From contig NZ_JADJTF010000001.1 in NCBI RefSeq assembly GCF_016711335.1, forward strand, positions 1,054,001-1,118,000: DNA of 64,000 nucleotides, read 5' to 3'. This document shows positions 52,380-62,190 of this stretch, in pieces. The notes beneath the pieces are model-generated. The model was not told the DNA's origin. It did not search any database and worked only from the letters and a program-made list of their open reading frames with translations. A program made the translations under genes and the position numbers. Each line of letters begins with the position of its first letter. Within the stretch, counting starts at the first letter, position 1. This stretch comes from Thiofilum sp. (GTDB taxonomy: Bacteria > Pseudomonadota > Gammaproteobacteria > Thiotrichales > Thiotrichaceae).

Positions 52380-52665
52380 GCTGGTCTGAGGCAGAATTTG
52401 GGGTATGACAACCAGTAACATAATGCCTTTCATTGCTTTCAGGTTACGACCCCGTTGAAGAACTGGTCTAACTTGGCTGCTAAGGTAGGAGTGTCTGGAG
52501 CGGAAAGGGGTAAGTTCGAGCCTTCCTTCGAGCATGGGGAGCTGGAGCAGGCTATGCGTGCCCTTAGAGTTTCAGAGAGTCACATAGCCTGTGATAAAAG
52601 GAGTTATATACTCCATCCGCACCCATCGGTTGATCTAAGCAGTTAATCTTAGTGCGGTGCAAAGC
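52380..52665 (+). other. Structured non-coding stretch, possible RNA or decayed mobile element
   Basis: The gap 52207-52735 has no convincing ORF; one 63-codon TTG frame at 52455 has no ribosome-binding site. Several complementary segments lie in sequence: ACCAGT/ACTGGT (52411/52462), TAAC/GTTA (52416/52443), AGGCTATG/CATAGCCT (52549/52583), GGAGT/ACTCC (52600/52610) and CCGCAC/GTGCGG (52617/52652) enclosing CTAAG/CTTAG. Composition is more GC-rich than the flanking AT-rich DNA. No known RNA family is recognised. Confidence 0.4.
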
Positions 52666-52735
52666 TTAGGTAGCGATAGGTTTTATGAGCTATATAAGGT
52701 AGATTATTCTACTTTGATTAATCCTTGCCACGCTG

Positions 52736-54265
52736 ATGACTCGTATGAACCGAATCCTAATCACCCTAGCCTTAATCCTTAGCCTTGGGCTGTCTGTGAC
52801 TGTGAGCGCTGCCACCTATGGCCCCACGCGGGATCAAGAAACCCTATGGAGCATTGCGAGTCGTATTAAACCCACCCACGATATTAGTGTGCAACAGGTC
52901 GCACTAGCGCTATACCGCAAAAATCCGCAAGCCTTTGAAAGCGCCAATATCAATGCCTTAAAACATAATGTCACTCTCCAACTGCCTACCCTCGCTGAAA
53001 TGCGCTCCACCTCCTATGTGCAAGCAGTGCGCACTACCAAACACCATAATCAAGCATGGCAAGCATCAGGAGGTTCAGATAAAAACAGTGCGGAGTTGGC
53101 AACGACCAAACGAGACAGCGTGACTCGTCCTCGTACCATCATTAAAGTCGTCGAAAAACCAGTAGTAGTGGTAGATAACAAAGTACGTCGTCAGCAAGAA
53201 GCAGAAATTCAGCGCCTAAAGCAACAGGTTAGCTCTTTAAGTCGTGAACTAGCCAGTGCCAAAAATCAAACCCGTAACTTACGCCAACAATTAGCCGCTA
53301 CTAAAACCCAAACGCCAGTCACTCCAGCTCCTGTAGTGGCAGTGAGTACGGCGAGTAATATACCGACACCAACACCTGCTCAGCCCACTGCGCAAGAAAT
53401 TGAAATTGCCCGCCAAGTGCAAAAGCTTAGCGCTCAAGTAGCAGATTTAGAGTCAGTATTGGAAGAAAAAAATAATCATATTCGCAATTTGCAAGCCACT
53501 TTAAAAAATGCCAGCGAAACCATTAAGCGCCAATACGCGGAAAATCAACAATTAGTACAACAGCTTAAGCCTAATAGTACTGCCACAGCATCCACTAATG
53601 GAGCTAGCTCTACTAATACAGCTAATACTACTAATCCAGTTCAAACTACTCCGCAATTGACTCTAGCTGAGGTGGGAAATCCGACTATGCCTGCCAGTCC
53701 TACGGATGCAAGCTCTGAAAATCCGACTATGCCTGCCAGTCCTACTGACGCAAGCTCTGAAAATCCGACGGTACAGCCTACACCTAATCCAGTAATAGCT
53801 AGCCCTGAGAGTCCCCCCGCTAATAAGCTAGTAGCTCCGACTGAGCAACAAAGTGGGGTATGGGCACAAGAGCCTGTTGTAAATCAGCCCAATGCTACTA
53901 TGCAGCCCACTAATGATGTGCGTAATACACCCCAGCCTTTAGTAGCACCTAGTACTCCTCCTAACACAACTAAAGAGGGTACTAAACCTACCGTGGCTCA
54001 AGAGCTGAAACTCACCACTCCAGAGCCTGCTAAGCCTTTATGGGGTAATAATGGTACTGTGCCGCCACCCTCTCCTATTTCCTATGTGATTGGTTTGGGG
54101 GCGCTAGGGTTGATTGGATTTTTATGGTGGCGCTCACGCCGCGATAAAAAGCGTAAAGGAGATGAGTTTCCTACCCCAGAACAAGAGCGCCGCCGCAAAA
54201 CCATTCGCCAAGATCCGGTCATTCCTTTTGAGGCTAAATCGCGCGATAGCACTAAGTCTGAATAG
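52736..54265 (+). CDS. FimV/HubP-type protein
   Basis: The protein has 509 aa with a signal peptide (about 1-25). The N-terminal FimV domain reads YGPTRDQETLWSIASRIKPTHDISVQQVALALYRKNPQAF with an N-terminal LysM-like part. Coiled coils lie at about 150-190 and 225-275, then a Pro/Thr-rich region with a 14-residue repeat, one membrane segment (about 444-461) and a basic cytoplasmic tail. It lacks the long acidic FimV C-terminal domain. It likely supports polar type IV pilus assembly. Confidence 0.82.
   Translation: MTRMNRILITLALILSLGLSVTVSAATYGPTRDQETLWSIASRIKPTHDISVQQVALALYRKNPQAFESANINALKHNVTLQLPTLAEMRSTSYVQAVRTTKHHNQAWQASGGSDKNSAELATTKRDSVTRPRTIIKVVEKPVVVVDNKVRRQQEAEIQRLKQQVSSLSRELASAKNQTRNLRQQLAATKTQTPVTPAPVVAVSTASNIPTPTPAQPTAQEIEIARQVQKLSAQVADLESVLEEKNNHIRNLQATLKNASETIKRQYAENQQLVQQLKPNSTATASTNGASSTNTANTTNPVQTTPQLTLAEVGNPTMPASPTDASSENPTMPASPTDASSENPTVQPTPNPVIASPESPPANKLVAPTEQQSGVWAQEPVVNQPNATMQPTNDVRNTPQPLVAPSTPPNTTKEGTKPTVAQELKLTTPEPAKPLWGNNGTVPPPSPISYVIGLGALGLIGFLWWRSRRDKKRKGDEFPTPEQERRRKTIRQDPVIPFEAKSRDSTKSE
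53678..53761 (+). repeat. Tandem 42-bp repeat inside the FimV-like gene
   Basis: Two nearly identical 42-bp copies encode NPTMPASPTDASSE twice, followed by a partial third start (NPT). They lie in the low-complexity periplasmic linker. Copy number may vary between strains. Confidence 0.85.
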
Positions 54266-55226
54266 CTAAATTGGTGATTAAGGTTTGTAATACCAGCGCA
54301 GTATCTTGAGTATGGGTTCCAGCCACAGAACTCATTTTACTTTTACAATCAGTGGCACACAGTACGCCAGTCAAGGCTGGATAAGTAGCGGGATAGAGTG
54401 CCACTCCGCTTTTACCTAAGGCAGCAGCTAAGTGCATCAAGCCCGTATCCATGCCGATGACTCCCTGAGCGCCTGCAATATAGTAGGCTAGTTCAGTGAG
54501 CTTACTTTTCGGCAATACCTGCACAGTAGAATATTCAGACTCTAATGCCTTAGCCCGCTCTAGTTCGCGTGTATTACCCCAAGGCAGATAAACCTTTAGC
54601 TCAAGCTCTTGTAAAGCTTTCACTAACTCACGCCATTGGTCTATAGGCCACTCCTTATCCACGCGGCTAGTGCCATGTAGTGCCATGATATAACGTTCTG
54701 TAGGTAGTGTTTTAGGGGGCAGTTGCAAACCATAATCAAGTGGCATATCGCTGATGGAGTAATCTAAGCTCCCCGCTGCTAGTAGTCGATTGCGTTTAAT
54801 CGCATGATCACTTTTACCCACCGCTAGGCGTTGCTGATACGCCAAACTAGCGAGTGGTTCACGCGCATAGGCAAAATCGAAACCTACCCGTTTACCCCTA
54901 GCCCAGCGGCTAATCAGCGCACTCTTTATTAATCCTTGTGCATCGAGAATCACATCATATTGAGTGTTAGCCAGTTGCTGCTTAAAGGTACTAATTTCTC
55001 GTCGGGTAGTGTTAGCCAATAGACTTTTACGCCAGCGCCGAATAGCGACCGGAAAGACTTGATGAATCGCCGGATGCCAGTGGGGAATTTCGGCAAAATT
55101 TTCCTCTACTACCCAATCAATTTGCCAATCAGGAAAGCGGGTATGTATATCGGTCACCGCCGGTAGCATATGCACTACATCACCGAGCGATGAGGTTTTA
55201 ACAATTAAGAGTTTGTGTTGCGCCAT
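54252..55226 (-). CDS. waaC: LPS heptosyltransferase I
   Basis: The protein has 324 aa and is a GT9-family enzyme. It transfers the first heptose to Kdo2-lipid A. The N-terminus KLLIVKTSSLGDVVHMLPAVTD is characteristic. LHGTSRVDKEWPIDQW and GMDTGLMHLAAALGK contribute ADP-heptose binding. It overlaps the glycosyltransferase gene upstream by 22 bp and converges on the FimV-like gene. Confidence 0.92.
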   Translation of the reverse strand: MAQHKLLIVKTSSLGDVVHMLPAVTDIHTRFPDWQIDWVVEENFAEIPHWHPAIHQVFPVAIRRWRKSLLANTTRREISTFKQQLANTQYDVILDAQGLIKSALISRWARGKRVGFDFAYAREPLASLAYQQRLAVGKSDHAIKRNRLLAAGSLDYSISDMPLDYGLQLPPKTLPTERYIMALHGTSRVDKEWPIDQWRELVKALQELELKVYLPWGNTRELERAKALESEYSTVQVLPKSKLTELAYYIAGAQGVIGMDTGLMHLAAALGKSGVALYPATYPALTGVLCATDCKSKMSSVAGTHTQDTALVLQTLITNLAIQT

Positions 55227-55966
55227 AGTTCTTGTAATTTGGCATATTTCATAAATGAGGCCAGTGCGGTGGTATAGGCAATAGCTGCCCCTTCAATGCC
55301 GTCACGAAAACCTTGTTTGAGGATAAATAAGCGTATAAAAGCCGCCATACTATGCCACAAAGGACTCCAAGTGCTCACCTGTTTGCCTGCTTGAAATAGT
55401 TGTTCAGCCGCCAGCGTGGAGTAACGATCTGCCTTGTGGATAAGTTCACTAAAATTAGCGTAAGAATAGTGCTCTAAGGGCGATTTTAATTCAGCAATGC
55501 GTCCTGTGGTTTGCCAGCATTCGTGTACCGGTACGGGTTTCATATGACCAAGGGTACGGTTTACCAGACGCACGACACGATCCGGCCACCAACTACCCTG
55601 TTGAATCCATTTACCTTGAAACCAATTGCGGCGTGGCAGACTAAAGGCGGCATACTCACTCCCTGTGGATAACTTAGTGGATAAGTCAAGAATCTCTTGT
55701 ATCGCCTCGCTACTCAATACTTCATCCGCATCCAAAAACAACACCCAATCATAGCAAGCGTTGTCAATAGCGAATTGTTTTTGAGCCGCAAAACCTAACC
55801 ACTGTTGATGAATGATTCTGGCATTGGCTTGATCCGCGATGACTAGGGTTTGATCCGTGCTACCCGAATCCACAATCACAATATCATCAGTAAGCAAGCG
55901 GCTACGCTCAAGGCTCTGCGCCAAGTAACGCTCCGCATTTAAGGTGATATAAACAACCGATAGCAT
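55205..55966 (-). CDS. GT2 glycosyltransferase, WaaE/KdtX-like LPS core enzyme
   Basis: The protein has 253 aa from the ATG at 55966; a TTG at 55990 is less likely. GT-A motifs are VDSGSTDQT and LFLDADEVL. QQWLGFAAQKQFAID and RVVRLVNRTLGHMKPVPVHE resemble beta-1,4-glucosyltransferases of the WaaE group that act on heptose of the LPS inner core. Operon with waaC supports that role. Confidence 0.82.
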   Translation of the reverse strand: MLSVVYITLNAERYLAQSLERSRLLTDDIVIVDSGSTDQTLVIADQANARIIHQQWLGFAAQKQFAIDNACYDWVLFLDADEVLSSEAIQEILDLSTKLSTGSEYAAFSLPRRNWFQGKWIQQGSWWPDRVVRLVNRTLGHMKPVPVHECWQTTGRIAELKSPLEHYSYANFSELIHKADRYSTLAAEQLFQAGKQVSTWSPLWHSMAAFIRLFILKQGFRDGIEGAAIAYTTALASFMKYAKLQELWRNTNS

Positions 55967-56089
55967 TCCCAACCCATAGCAATAACTCAATAGGGCGGCA
56001 GTTTAACAGATATTGGCAGTGAAAAGCTGGAAAACGCTAGGGACTTACGGTACAAGAGCGGCATTAACAAATGTTTTGGAATGAGTTAC

Positions 56090-57085
56090 ATGAAATACGC
56101 GGTTTATGGTCTAGGTAATGCTTTAGTGGATAAGGAATTTGAAGTCAGTGATGAGTTTCTAGCTCAAAATGGGATTGAAAAAGGGTTTATGACCTTGATC
56201 GATGAACCCCGTCAGCATGAGTTATTAGCGAATCTACAACAAACTTTTGGTCTGAAAAAGCGTACTGGGGGCGGCTCTGGCGCCAATAGTATTGTTGCCA
56301 TCAGTCAATTCGGCGGTAAAACCTTTTATGCCTGCAAAGTGGCTCAGGATGAAGCGGGCGAGTTTTATGCCTCTGATCTAGCAAAAGCCGGAGTGAAAAC
56401 GCGGGTAAATGAACTCAATGTACAAGGTGTTACAGGTAAATGTTTGGTGATGGTCACAGAAGATGCCGAGCGCACTATGAATACCTTTTTGGGTATTACC
56501 TCGGATTTATCGGAGCGTGATTTATTTTTGGATGAATTAAAAGCGGCTGAGTATCTCTATATTGAAGGCTATTTAGTGACTTCTGATGTGTCACGTAATG
56601 CTGTGATGAAAGCTCGCCAAGTAGCACGCGATAATCATATTAAAATAGCCATGACCTTTTCCGATCCCTCCATGGCTAAATATTTCCAAGCGGGTTTGCA
56701 AGAAATGATGGGTGATGGTTTGGATTTATTATTTTGTAATGAAGAAGAATTACTAACCTTTACCAACACCCCTGACTTGATGACGGCGGTTCAGAGTCTA
56801 CATCCCTTGGTGAAAAAGATGGTGATTACTCGTGGGGCAAAAGGTGCATTAGTAGTAAATGGTGATCACCATTTAGATATTGCAGCAGTACCGACTAAAG
56901 CCGTAGATACTAATGGTGCAGGAGATATTTTTGCAGGTGCGTTTTTATACGGTGTGACTCATGATTTAAGCGACGAACAAGCCGGACGCTTAGCCAGTTT
57001 ATCGGCGAGTAAAATGGTATCGATTTATGGTGCGCGTTTAAGTGCCGAAGAGCACCAAGAGATTTTAAAGCAGGTCGTGCGTTAG
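56090..57085 (+). CDS. PfkB-family carbohydrate kinase (adenosine kinase-like)
   Basis: The protein has 331 aa from the ATG at 56090, which has TTGGA at suitable spacing; the ATG at 56081 lies right on that site. Motifs are GLGNALVDKEFE, TGGGSGANSIVAI (substrate), and DTNGAGDIFAGAFLYG, which carries the catalytic Asp and anion hole. The substrate may be adenosine or a sugar; sequence alone does not decide. Confidence 0.87.
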   Translation: MKYAVYGLGNALVDKEFEVSDEFLAQNGIEKGFMTLIDEPRQHELLANLQQTFGLKKRTGGGSGANSIVAISQFGGKTFYACKVAQDEAGEFYASDLAKAGVKTRVNELNVQGVTGKCLVMVTEDAERTMNTFLGITSDLSERDLFLDELKAAEYLYIEGYLVTSDVSRNAVMKARQVARDNHIKIAMTFSDPSMAKYFQAGLQEMMGDGLDLLFCNEEELLTFTNTPDLMTAVQSLHPLVKKMVITRGAKGALVVNGDHHLDIAAVPTKAVDTNGAGDIFAGAFLYGVTHDLSDEQAGRLASLSASKMVSIYGARLSAEEHQEILKQVVR

Positions 57086-57096
57086 GTTTAAAAGGT

Positions 57097-57123
57097 AAAC
57101 CCACTACCTAGGCAGTGGGTTTT
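57097..57123 (+). terminator. Terminator hairpin between convergent genes
   Basis: A 9-bp stem (AAACCCACT / AGTGGGTTT) with an 8-base loop is followed by T residues. It lies 12 bp after the kinase stop and before the phoX end, so both could use it. Confidence 0.75.
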
Positions 57124-57168
57124 AAGTCGACTCTTCCGTGCAAGAGTGACGAAGGTAGGAAAGTGAGC

Positions 57169-59121
57169 TTATGCGCCGATGATGCCGCCGTCGGTGCGGG
57201 TAATGACAATAATAGAGGAGCGTGGTTTGCTATCGCCACCGGCTGGGAAATGTGAGGGTTCTAAATCTTCGCCCGGATGTTGAATACCGACGAACATACT
57301 TGTGTAGTCATGGGTAAAGGTTAGTCCGGTAATTTCACAAGCAACGGGTCCGGTTAAGAAGCGGCGAATTTCACCTGTTTTAGGATCAGCACAGAGCATT
57401 TGATTATTACCCATGCCTTCAAATTCTTTCTTATTAGAGTAATTACCGTCGGTTTGAATCCATAAGCGCCCGTCTTTATCAAAACCAATACCATCAGGGC
57501 TATTAAACATATTATCAGGATTAATATTAGCGCTACCTGCCATTAAACCTTCTTTATGCACATTAGGATTACCCGCTAGCACAAATAAATCCCAATCAAA
57601 TGTATTAGCGCTGTGATCCGCATTAGTGGGCATCCAACGTACAATATGACCATAAGGATTTTCGGCGCGAGGATTGACACCATCTACGGGTTGATTGTCT
57701 TTTTTGCCACGATTTTTATTATTAGTTAGGGTACAAAATACCGTTTTTCCATCGGGATGTGCAGCGACCCACTCTGGGCGATCCATAGTCGTACCGCCCA
57801 CTTGAGTAGCTGCTTGACGGGTTTTAATTAGGACTTCACCTTGATCAGCAAAGCCATTTTCTTTAGTTAAGCCATTTTTGCCGTGGGTTAATTCAATCCA
57901 TGCGCCTTGACCTTTTAATTCATTGTTGGCGGAATTGAATTGGGCAACATACAACGTTCCTTCATCAAGAAGCTTGCTATTCGCTTGTTTATCTTCAGCC
58001 TTATATTGACCTTTAGAAACGAATTTATATAAATACTCACCGCGTTCGTCATCACCCATATAAACGACTAAACGTCCATCAGGGTTAATCACGACTTCGG
58101 CATTTTCATGTTTAATATGACCAAGAGCCGTGTGTTTTTTCGGGATTGAGGTAGGATCCATAGGGTCTATTTCGACTACCCAACCAAAACGATTCATTTC
58201 ATTAGGATTTTTAGCAATATCAAAACGCTCATCAAATTTGCTCCATTGATAGCGCATTTCTTTAGCATCAACCCCATAACGTTTCATTTGATCATTAAGC
58301 TCAAACTTTTCGTCAGCAGTACCAAAGTAATTATTAAAATTTTCTTCGCAAGTTAAATAAGTGCCCCAAGGGGTAAAACCATTTGCACAGTTATTCATAG
58401 TGCCAAGTACTTTAGTACCTGTAGCATCCATACTGGTTTTTAGTAACTCATGACCTGCGGCAGGGCCGGTTAATTCCATCGGTGTGGTAGCGGTAATGCG
58501 ACGATTTAATTTACCTGTTTTGTCTAATACCCAGCGTCCGTCTTGTTTTACGACTTCAAAAATACTAACCCCGTGAGCGGCTTGAGCCGTTTTCACATCC
58601 TCGGCGGTCATTTCCTTACCTTGATGGGCAAACATTAGTTCGGGATTAATATATTCATTATTGACAGCTAATACCCCACGTTGATCATCAATCGGGAAAA
58701 AAGTCATGCCATCCGTATTATCGCCAAATTGGCGTTCTTGAGCGTTAGCAGGTGTTTTACCGCTGGGATCAAATTCGGGAGCATCGGAAAAAAGCGGATC
58801 GCCCCATGAAATCAGCACTTGATATTGATAGCCCTCAGGTACTACTACGGTATCGGCAGTACTTGCTGGAATACTTTTAAAACCTAGTAAGGTGCTAGGC
58901 GCTGCTTTGGCAGCTTCAGACGTAGCCGTAGTGGCAGTGTTGCTGACTGCTTCAGCAATGGCTTGTGTTAAAGGCGTTGCCATTAAAAAAGCGCCTAAGC
59001 CCGCAAGCCCTGCACGGCGTAAGAATTGGCGACGGCTCAACGCTTGTTCCACTAATTGAGTAAACTCAGAATCTGCTTGCTTTAAGTGGCTAGAATAGTC
59101 GTGATCATCATATTGGCTCAT
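57169..59121 (-). CDS. phoX: PhoX-family alkaline phosphatase, Tat-exported
   Basis: The protein has 650 aa from the ATG at 59121, which has AGGGA upstream. A twin-arginine signal (SRRQFLRRAGLAGLGAFL) is placed unusually far in (about residue 38). The DUF839/PhoX body includes TCEENFNNYFG, EIDPMDPTSIPKKHTALG, KHENAEV, VYMGDDERGEYLYKF and the C-terminal SIIVITRTDGG. PhoX is a calcium/iron-dependent periplasmic phosphatase. No Pho box was searched for or confirmed. Confidence 0.9.
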   Translation of the reverse strand: MSQYDDHDYSSHLKQADSEFTQLVEQALSRRQFLRRAGLAGLGAFLMATPLTQAIAEAVSNTATTATSEAAKAAPSTLLGFKSIPASTADTVVVPEGYQYQVLISWGDPLFSDAPEFDPSGKTPANAQERQFGDNTDGMTFFPIDDQRGVLAVNNEYINPELMFAHQGKEMTAEDVKTAQAAHGVSIFEVVKQDGRWVLDKTGKLNRRITATTPMELTGPAAGHELLKTSMDATGTKVLGTMNNCANGFTPWGTYLTCEENFNNYFGTADEKFELNDQMKRYGVDAKEMRYQWSKFDERFDIAKNPNEMNRFGWVVEIDPMDPTSIPKKHTALGHIKHENAEVVINPDGRLVVYMGDDERGEYLYKFVSKGQYKAEDKQANSKLLDEGTLYVAQFNSANNELKGQGAWIELTHGKNGLTKENGFADQGEVLIKTRQAATQVGGTTMDRPEWVAAHPDGKTVFCTLTNNKNRGKKDNQPVDGVNPRAENPYGHIVRWMPTNADHSANTFDWDLFVLAGNPNVHKEGLMAGSANINPDNMFNSPDGIGFDKDGRLWIQTDGNYSNKKEFEGMGNNQMLCADPKTGEIRRFLTGPVACEITGLTFTHDYTSMFVGIQHPGEDLEPSHFPAGGDSKPRSSIIVITRTDGGIIGA

Positions 59122-59259
59122 AGTAATCCCTACCGTAAAGGTCATGCGTAAGGCAAAAATTAAAACAGCCTACTATGACAAATGTGTTACAAAAGCACTT
59201 AGAGGATGGGGTTGTAATAAAAAGTTCATTTAATTAATTATTAAAGAGGTAGGCTAGTA

Positions 59260-59922
59260 ATGGAGTTTGATCATATTTTTATAGTCTGTCAGCAGCATGC
59301 TCCTGAAGTCGATCCATTATTAGCATTGGGACTCACTGAGGGCACACCCAACCGTCACCTAGGACAAGGCACTGCTAATCGGCGTATCTTTTTTCATAAT
59401 GCTTTCTTAGAGTTTTTGTATTTGGTTGATGAATTAGAGGCTCAAGACCCTATGACTCAACCCACTCAACTTTATGAGCGTTTAACGGCATCCAGTGATT
59501 TCTCACCTTTTGGCATTTGCTTTCGCCCACAGAGTCCAGATGAAAAGCAACCCAGTTTTAACTACTTTGATTATAAACCTACCTATTTACCTACCAACCT
59601 ATCCATTCAAATGGTAGAACCTATTAAGCTTACTGAGCCACTCTGGTTTTTTATCAGTTTTGCTACCAGACCTGATCAAGTGGCTGAAAATAAAAAGCAG
59701 CCTTTAAATCATGCTTTAGGATTAAAAGAGATTACCCAAATTGACTTATATGCACCGACTCCATTTGAGTATTTATCAGTAGAGTCGCAAAAGATATTTA
59801 ATACGACACAGTTAAAATATGACTATGCCGCCGAACATCGTGTAGATATTCACTTTGATAAAGCTACGAGGGGCAATAGCTATGATTGCCGTCCCTATTT
59901 ACCTTTAGTACTATATTGGTGA
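59260..59922 (+). CDS. VOC-superfamily (glyoxalase-like) protein
   Basis: The protein has 220 aa. MEFDHIFIVCQQHAPEVDPLLALGL with GTANRRIFFHNAFLEFLYLVD is the glyoxalase-like_3 pattern, with possible metal ligands H5 and the Glu of LEFLYLVD. The reaction is unknown. AAAGAGGTAGG precedes the ATG. Confidence 0.75.
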   Translation: MEFDHIFIVCQQHAPEVDPLLALGLTEGTPNRHLGQGTANRRIFFHNAFLEFLYLVDELEAQDPMTQPTQLYERLTASSDFSPFGICFRPQSPDEKQPSFNYFDYKPTYLPTNLSIQMVEPIKLTEPLWFFISFATRPDQVAENKKQPLNHALGLKEITQIDLYAPTPFEYLSVESQKIFNTTQLKYDYAAEHRVDIHFDKATRGNSYDCRPYLPLVLYW

Positions 59923-59928
59923 GTGAAC

Positions 59929-60828
59929 CTATTTCTTTCCTAATAAATTCACACCCCACATTACTAATCCCACACCGATTAGATGAAACCAACCAAAAGG
60001 TTCAGCTAATAACCAAACGGCCATTAAGATAGTAAAAATAGGGCCTGCTGTGCCCACAATGCTAGTGCGAGCAGGGCCAATACGCTGAATAGCCTCGGCT
60101 ATCATATAGGTAGGTATTAAAGTGCTCACAATGGCTATAAGGGTGGCATACCACAATACTAGGGGGGTGACTAATAGATCAGTCGGTGTGTGAGTAATAA
60201 AAAAATGAATGATTACAAATAAGGCGGAGGCTAGCATAGCAATACTGGTGAATAATCGACTCCCATAGTGATTAATAAAAGGTTTGGCGAATAATACATA
60301 GCATGAATAGCTTAATGCCGAGCCTACCACTAATAAAACCCCTAAAGTGACATGCGAGCCACTCAGTTTTGCTTCATGTAAATAAAGTACTAAAACTCCA
60401 GTATAAGTTAGTATTAAAGCCAGCCATACGCGTTTAGTAATAGCTTCTTTCAATACTAACCAACTTAATAACGTAGTAAAAATAGGATAGGTATATAGAG
60501 TCAAGCGCTCTAATTGGGCAGTAATATAAGTTAAACCCTGCATATCTAACCATGAAGCTAAATAGTAACCTATAAAACCTAAAGCCATAATCTTGAGCCA
60601 ATCTGGTAGCACAGGTTTAAGTTTATCAGTCGATTTTAAGCACCAGAGCAATACTATCAAATAAAAAGGTGCTGAAATAATCATGCGTAAAGCTAACAAA
60701 GTAGTCGCATCCACGCCCTCAGCAAAAGCTAATTTAATAAAAATAGATTTTAAAGCAAATAGCCCAGTACCGATAATAGCGAGCATTAGACCCATTTGAA
60801 AATAGTGTGCAGTGTGTCGCTCCAGCAT
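59929..60828 (-). CDS. EamA/DMT-family transporter
   Basis: The protein has 299 aa with ten membrane segments in two EamA repeats. Residues LLALRMIISAPFYLIVLLW and LTLYTYPIFTTLLSWLVLKE mark the first repeat, and IGPARTSIVGTAGPIFTILMAVWLLAEP marks the second. It likely exports a small metabolite. It converges on the VOC gene with a 6-bp gap. Confidence 0.87.
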   Translation of the reverse strand: MLERHTAHYFQMGLMLAIIGTGLFALKSIFIKLAFAEGVDATTLLALRMIISAPFYLIVLLWCLKSTDKLKPVLPDWLKIMALGFIGYYLASWLDMQGLTYITAQLERLTLYTYPIFTTLLSWLVLKEAITKRVWLALILTYTGVLVLYLHEAKLSGSHVTLGVLLVVGSALSYSCYVLFAKPFINHYGSRLFTSIAMLASALFVIIHFFITHTPTDLLVTPLVLWYATLIAIVSTLIPTYMIAEAIQRIGPARTSIVGTAGPIFTILMAVWLLAEPFGWFHLIGVGLVMWGVNLLGKK

Positions 60829-61008
60829 ATTTAGCCCTTTGCTGAGTTAAAGAATCTAAGCATAACTGAGAACGAGTTTATAGAGAAAATTGGTGAAAGT
60901 GGTGCGGAACAAGTATCCCCTTTTAGGCTAAAGTCACTGTTAATAAGCTAAAAATCCTGAGCAACTCGGTGTAGTATTACATCCCCTACGTGCTATCAGG
61001 AGCTTAGT

Positions 61009-62190
61009 GTGTCCTCTTCTAATGAGCGTTTTGCCTTATGGGCTAGTATGGCGGCGCTGCTGACCACCTTTGGTTTAGCACGTTTTATCTATACGCCCTT
61101 ATTACCCCTGATGCAGGAGGGAACAGGTTTTGGTGACGATTGGGCGGGGTATTTGGCCTCGGCAAATTATATAGGCTATTTATTGGGAGCCTTAGCCGCC
61201 ACACAAGTGCATAGTCTGGAGCTGAAAAAAACCTTATTGCGGGTTTCCGTTATCTTGGCAGCTCTAACCAATATCATGATGGGTGTTACACAAAACGAAT
61301 GGCTGTGGATGCTCATGCGTTTCATCAGTGGTCTGTGCAGTGTGGGCGGTATGATTATTGGGACTAGCCTATTAATGCTAGCTACCCCTCCAGCACAAAG
61401 CATGCAGCGCTTAAGTATACATTTTTCAGCGATTGGTTTGGGTTTAGCACTGGGGGCGCTCTGGGTATTGTTATTTAAAAGTACGCAAACATGGGCGGAG
61501 CTGTGGATTAGCAGTGGTTTGGTGATTGCTATTTTAGGTGCTCCCGCCTTACGTTTTAATCAATGGTCAATCCATCCTTTAAAACAACAAGCGATTAATC
61601 AAACCAAAGATATTCCGATTTCTAAACTATTTTTAGCACTCTTTGCGGCTGCCTATTTTTGTGAAGGGGTGGGATATGTGATTAGTGCCACCTTTTTAGT
61701 ATCGATTTTGCAAAAGCAAACCACGATTCCGCATTTAGGTGATTATGCTTGGCTAGTGGTGGGCTTAGCGATGGCTCCCTCCTGTTGGCTCTGGGTACAA
61801 CTGGCTAAACGGATTGGAGAGTTTCCAGCCTTGATTAGTGCGTATTTAGTGCAATCTGTGGGTATTATTTTGCCCGTCGTGAGTCATTCGGAATTATTGG
61901 CTATTGTCGGTGCGATTTTATTTGGTGGGACAGTGATTGGGATAGTGTCGATGGTATTGATTTACGGTGGACGTATGGCGGGATCAAAACCGACCACGAT
62001 TATGGGATTGCTAACCGCGTGCTTTGGTATCGCTCAAGTGGTAGCACCTGCCTTTGCGGGCTGGATGGCCGAGCGCCAAGGACATTTTGATACCTCACTC
62101 ATACTCGCCGCTGCCATTACCGTTTTAGGCGCAGTATTAATGTGGGCAGCTAGTATCGTCGCTAAAGGACAGTCTAAGCACTATGCCTAA
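61009..62190 (+). CDS. YbfB/YjiJ-family MFS transporter
   Basis: The protein has 393 aa from a GTG with TCAGGAG 7-8 bases upstream. The start ALLTTFGLARFIYTPLLPLMQEGTGFGDDWAGYLASANYIGYLLG is typical of the YbfB/YjiJ MFS group, with about 12 spans. The substrate is unknown. It overlaps bioD by 8 bp, suggesting a link with biotin metabolism that has not been shown. Confidence 0.87.
   Translation: MSSSNERFALWASMAALLTTFGLARFIYTPLLPLMQEGTGFGDDWAGYLASANYIGYLLGALAATQVHSLELKKTLLRVSVILAALTNIMMGVTQNEWLWMLMRFISGLCSVGGMIIGTSLLMLATPPAQSMQRLSIHFSAIGLGLALGALWVLLFKSTQTWAELWISSGLVIAILGAPALRFNQWSIHPLKQQAINQTKDIPISKLFLALFAAAYFCEGVGYVISATFLVSILQKQTTIPHLGDYAWLVVGLAMAPSCWLWVQLAKRIGEFPALISAYLVQSVGIILPVVSHSELLAIVGAILFGGTVIGIVSMVLIYGGRMAGSKPTTIMGLLTACFGIAQVVAPAFAGWMAERQGHFDTSLILAAAITVLGAVLMWAASIVAKGQSKHYA

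Noticed and set aside
52455..52646. 63-codon TTG-started ORF
   Set aside because: No ribosome-binding site, no recognisable domain, and the underlying DNA is explained better as a set of complementary segments.
53678..53761. CRISPR-like repeat
   Set aside because: The repeat is in frame, directly tandem without spacers, and codes for a protein linker.
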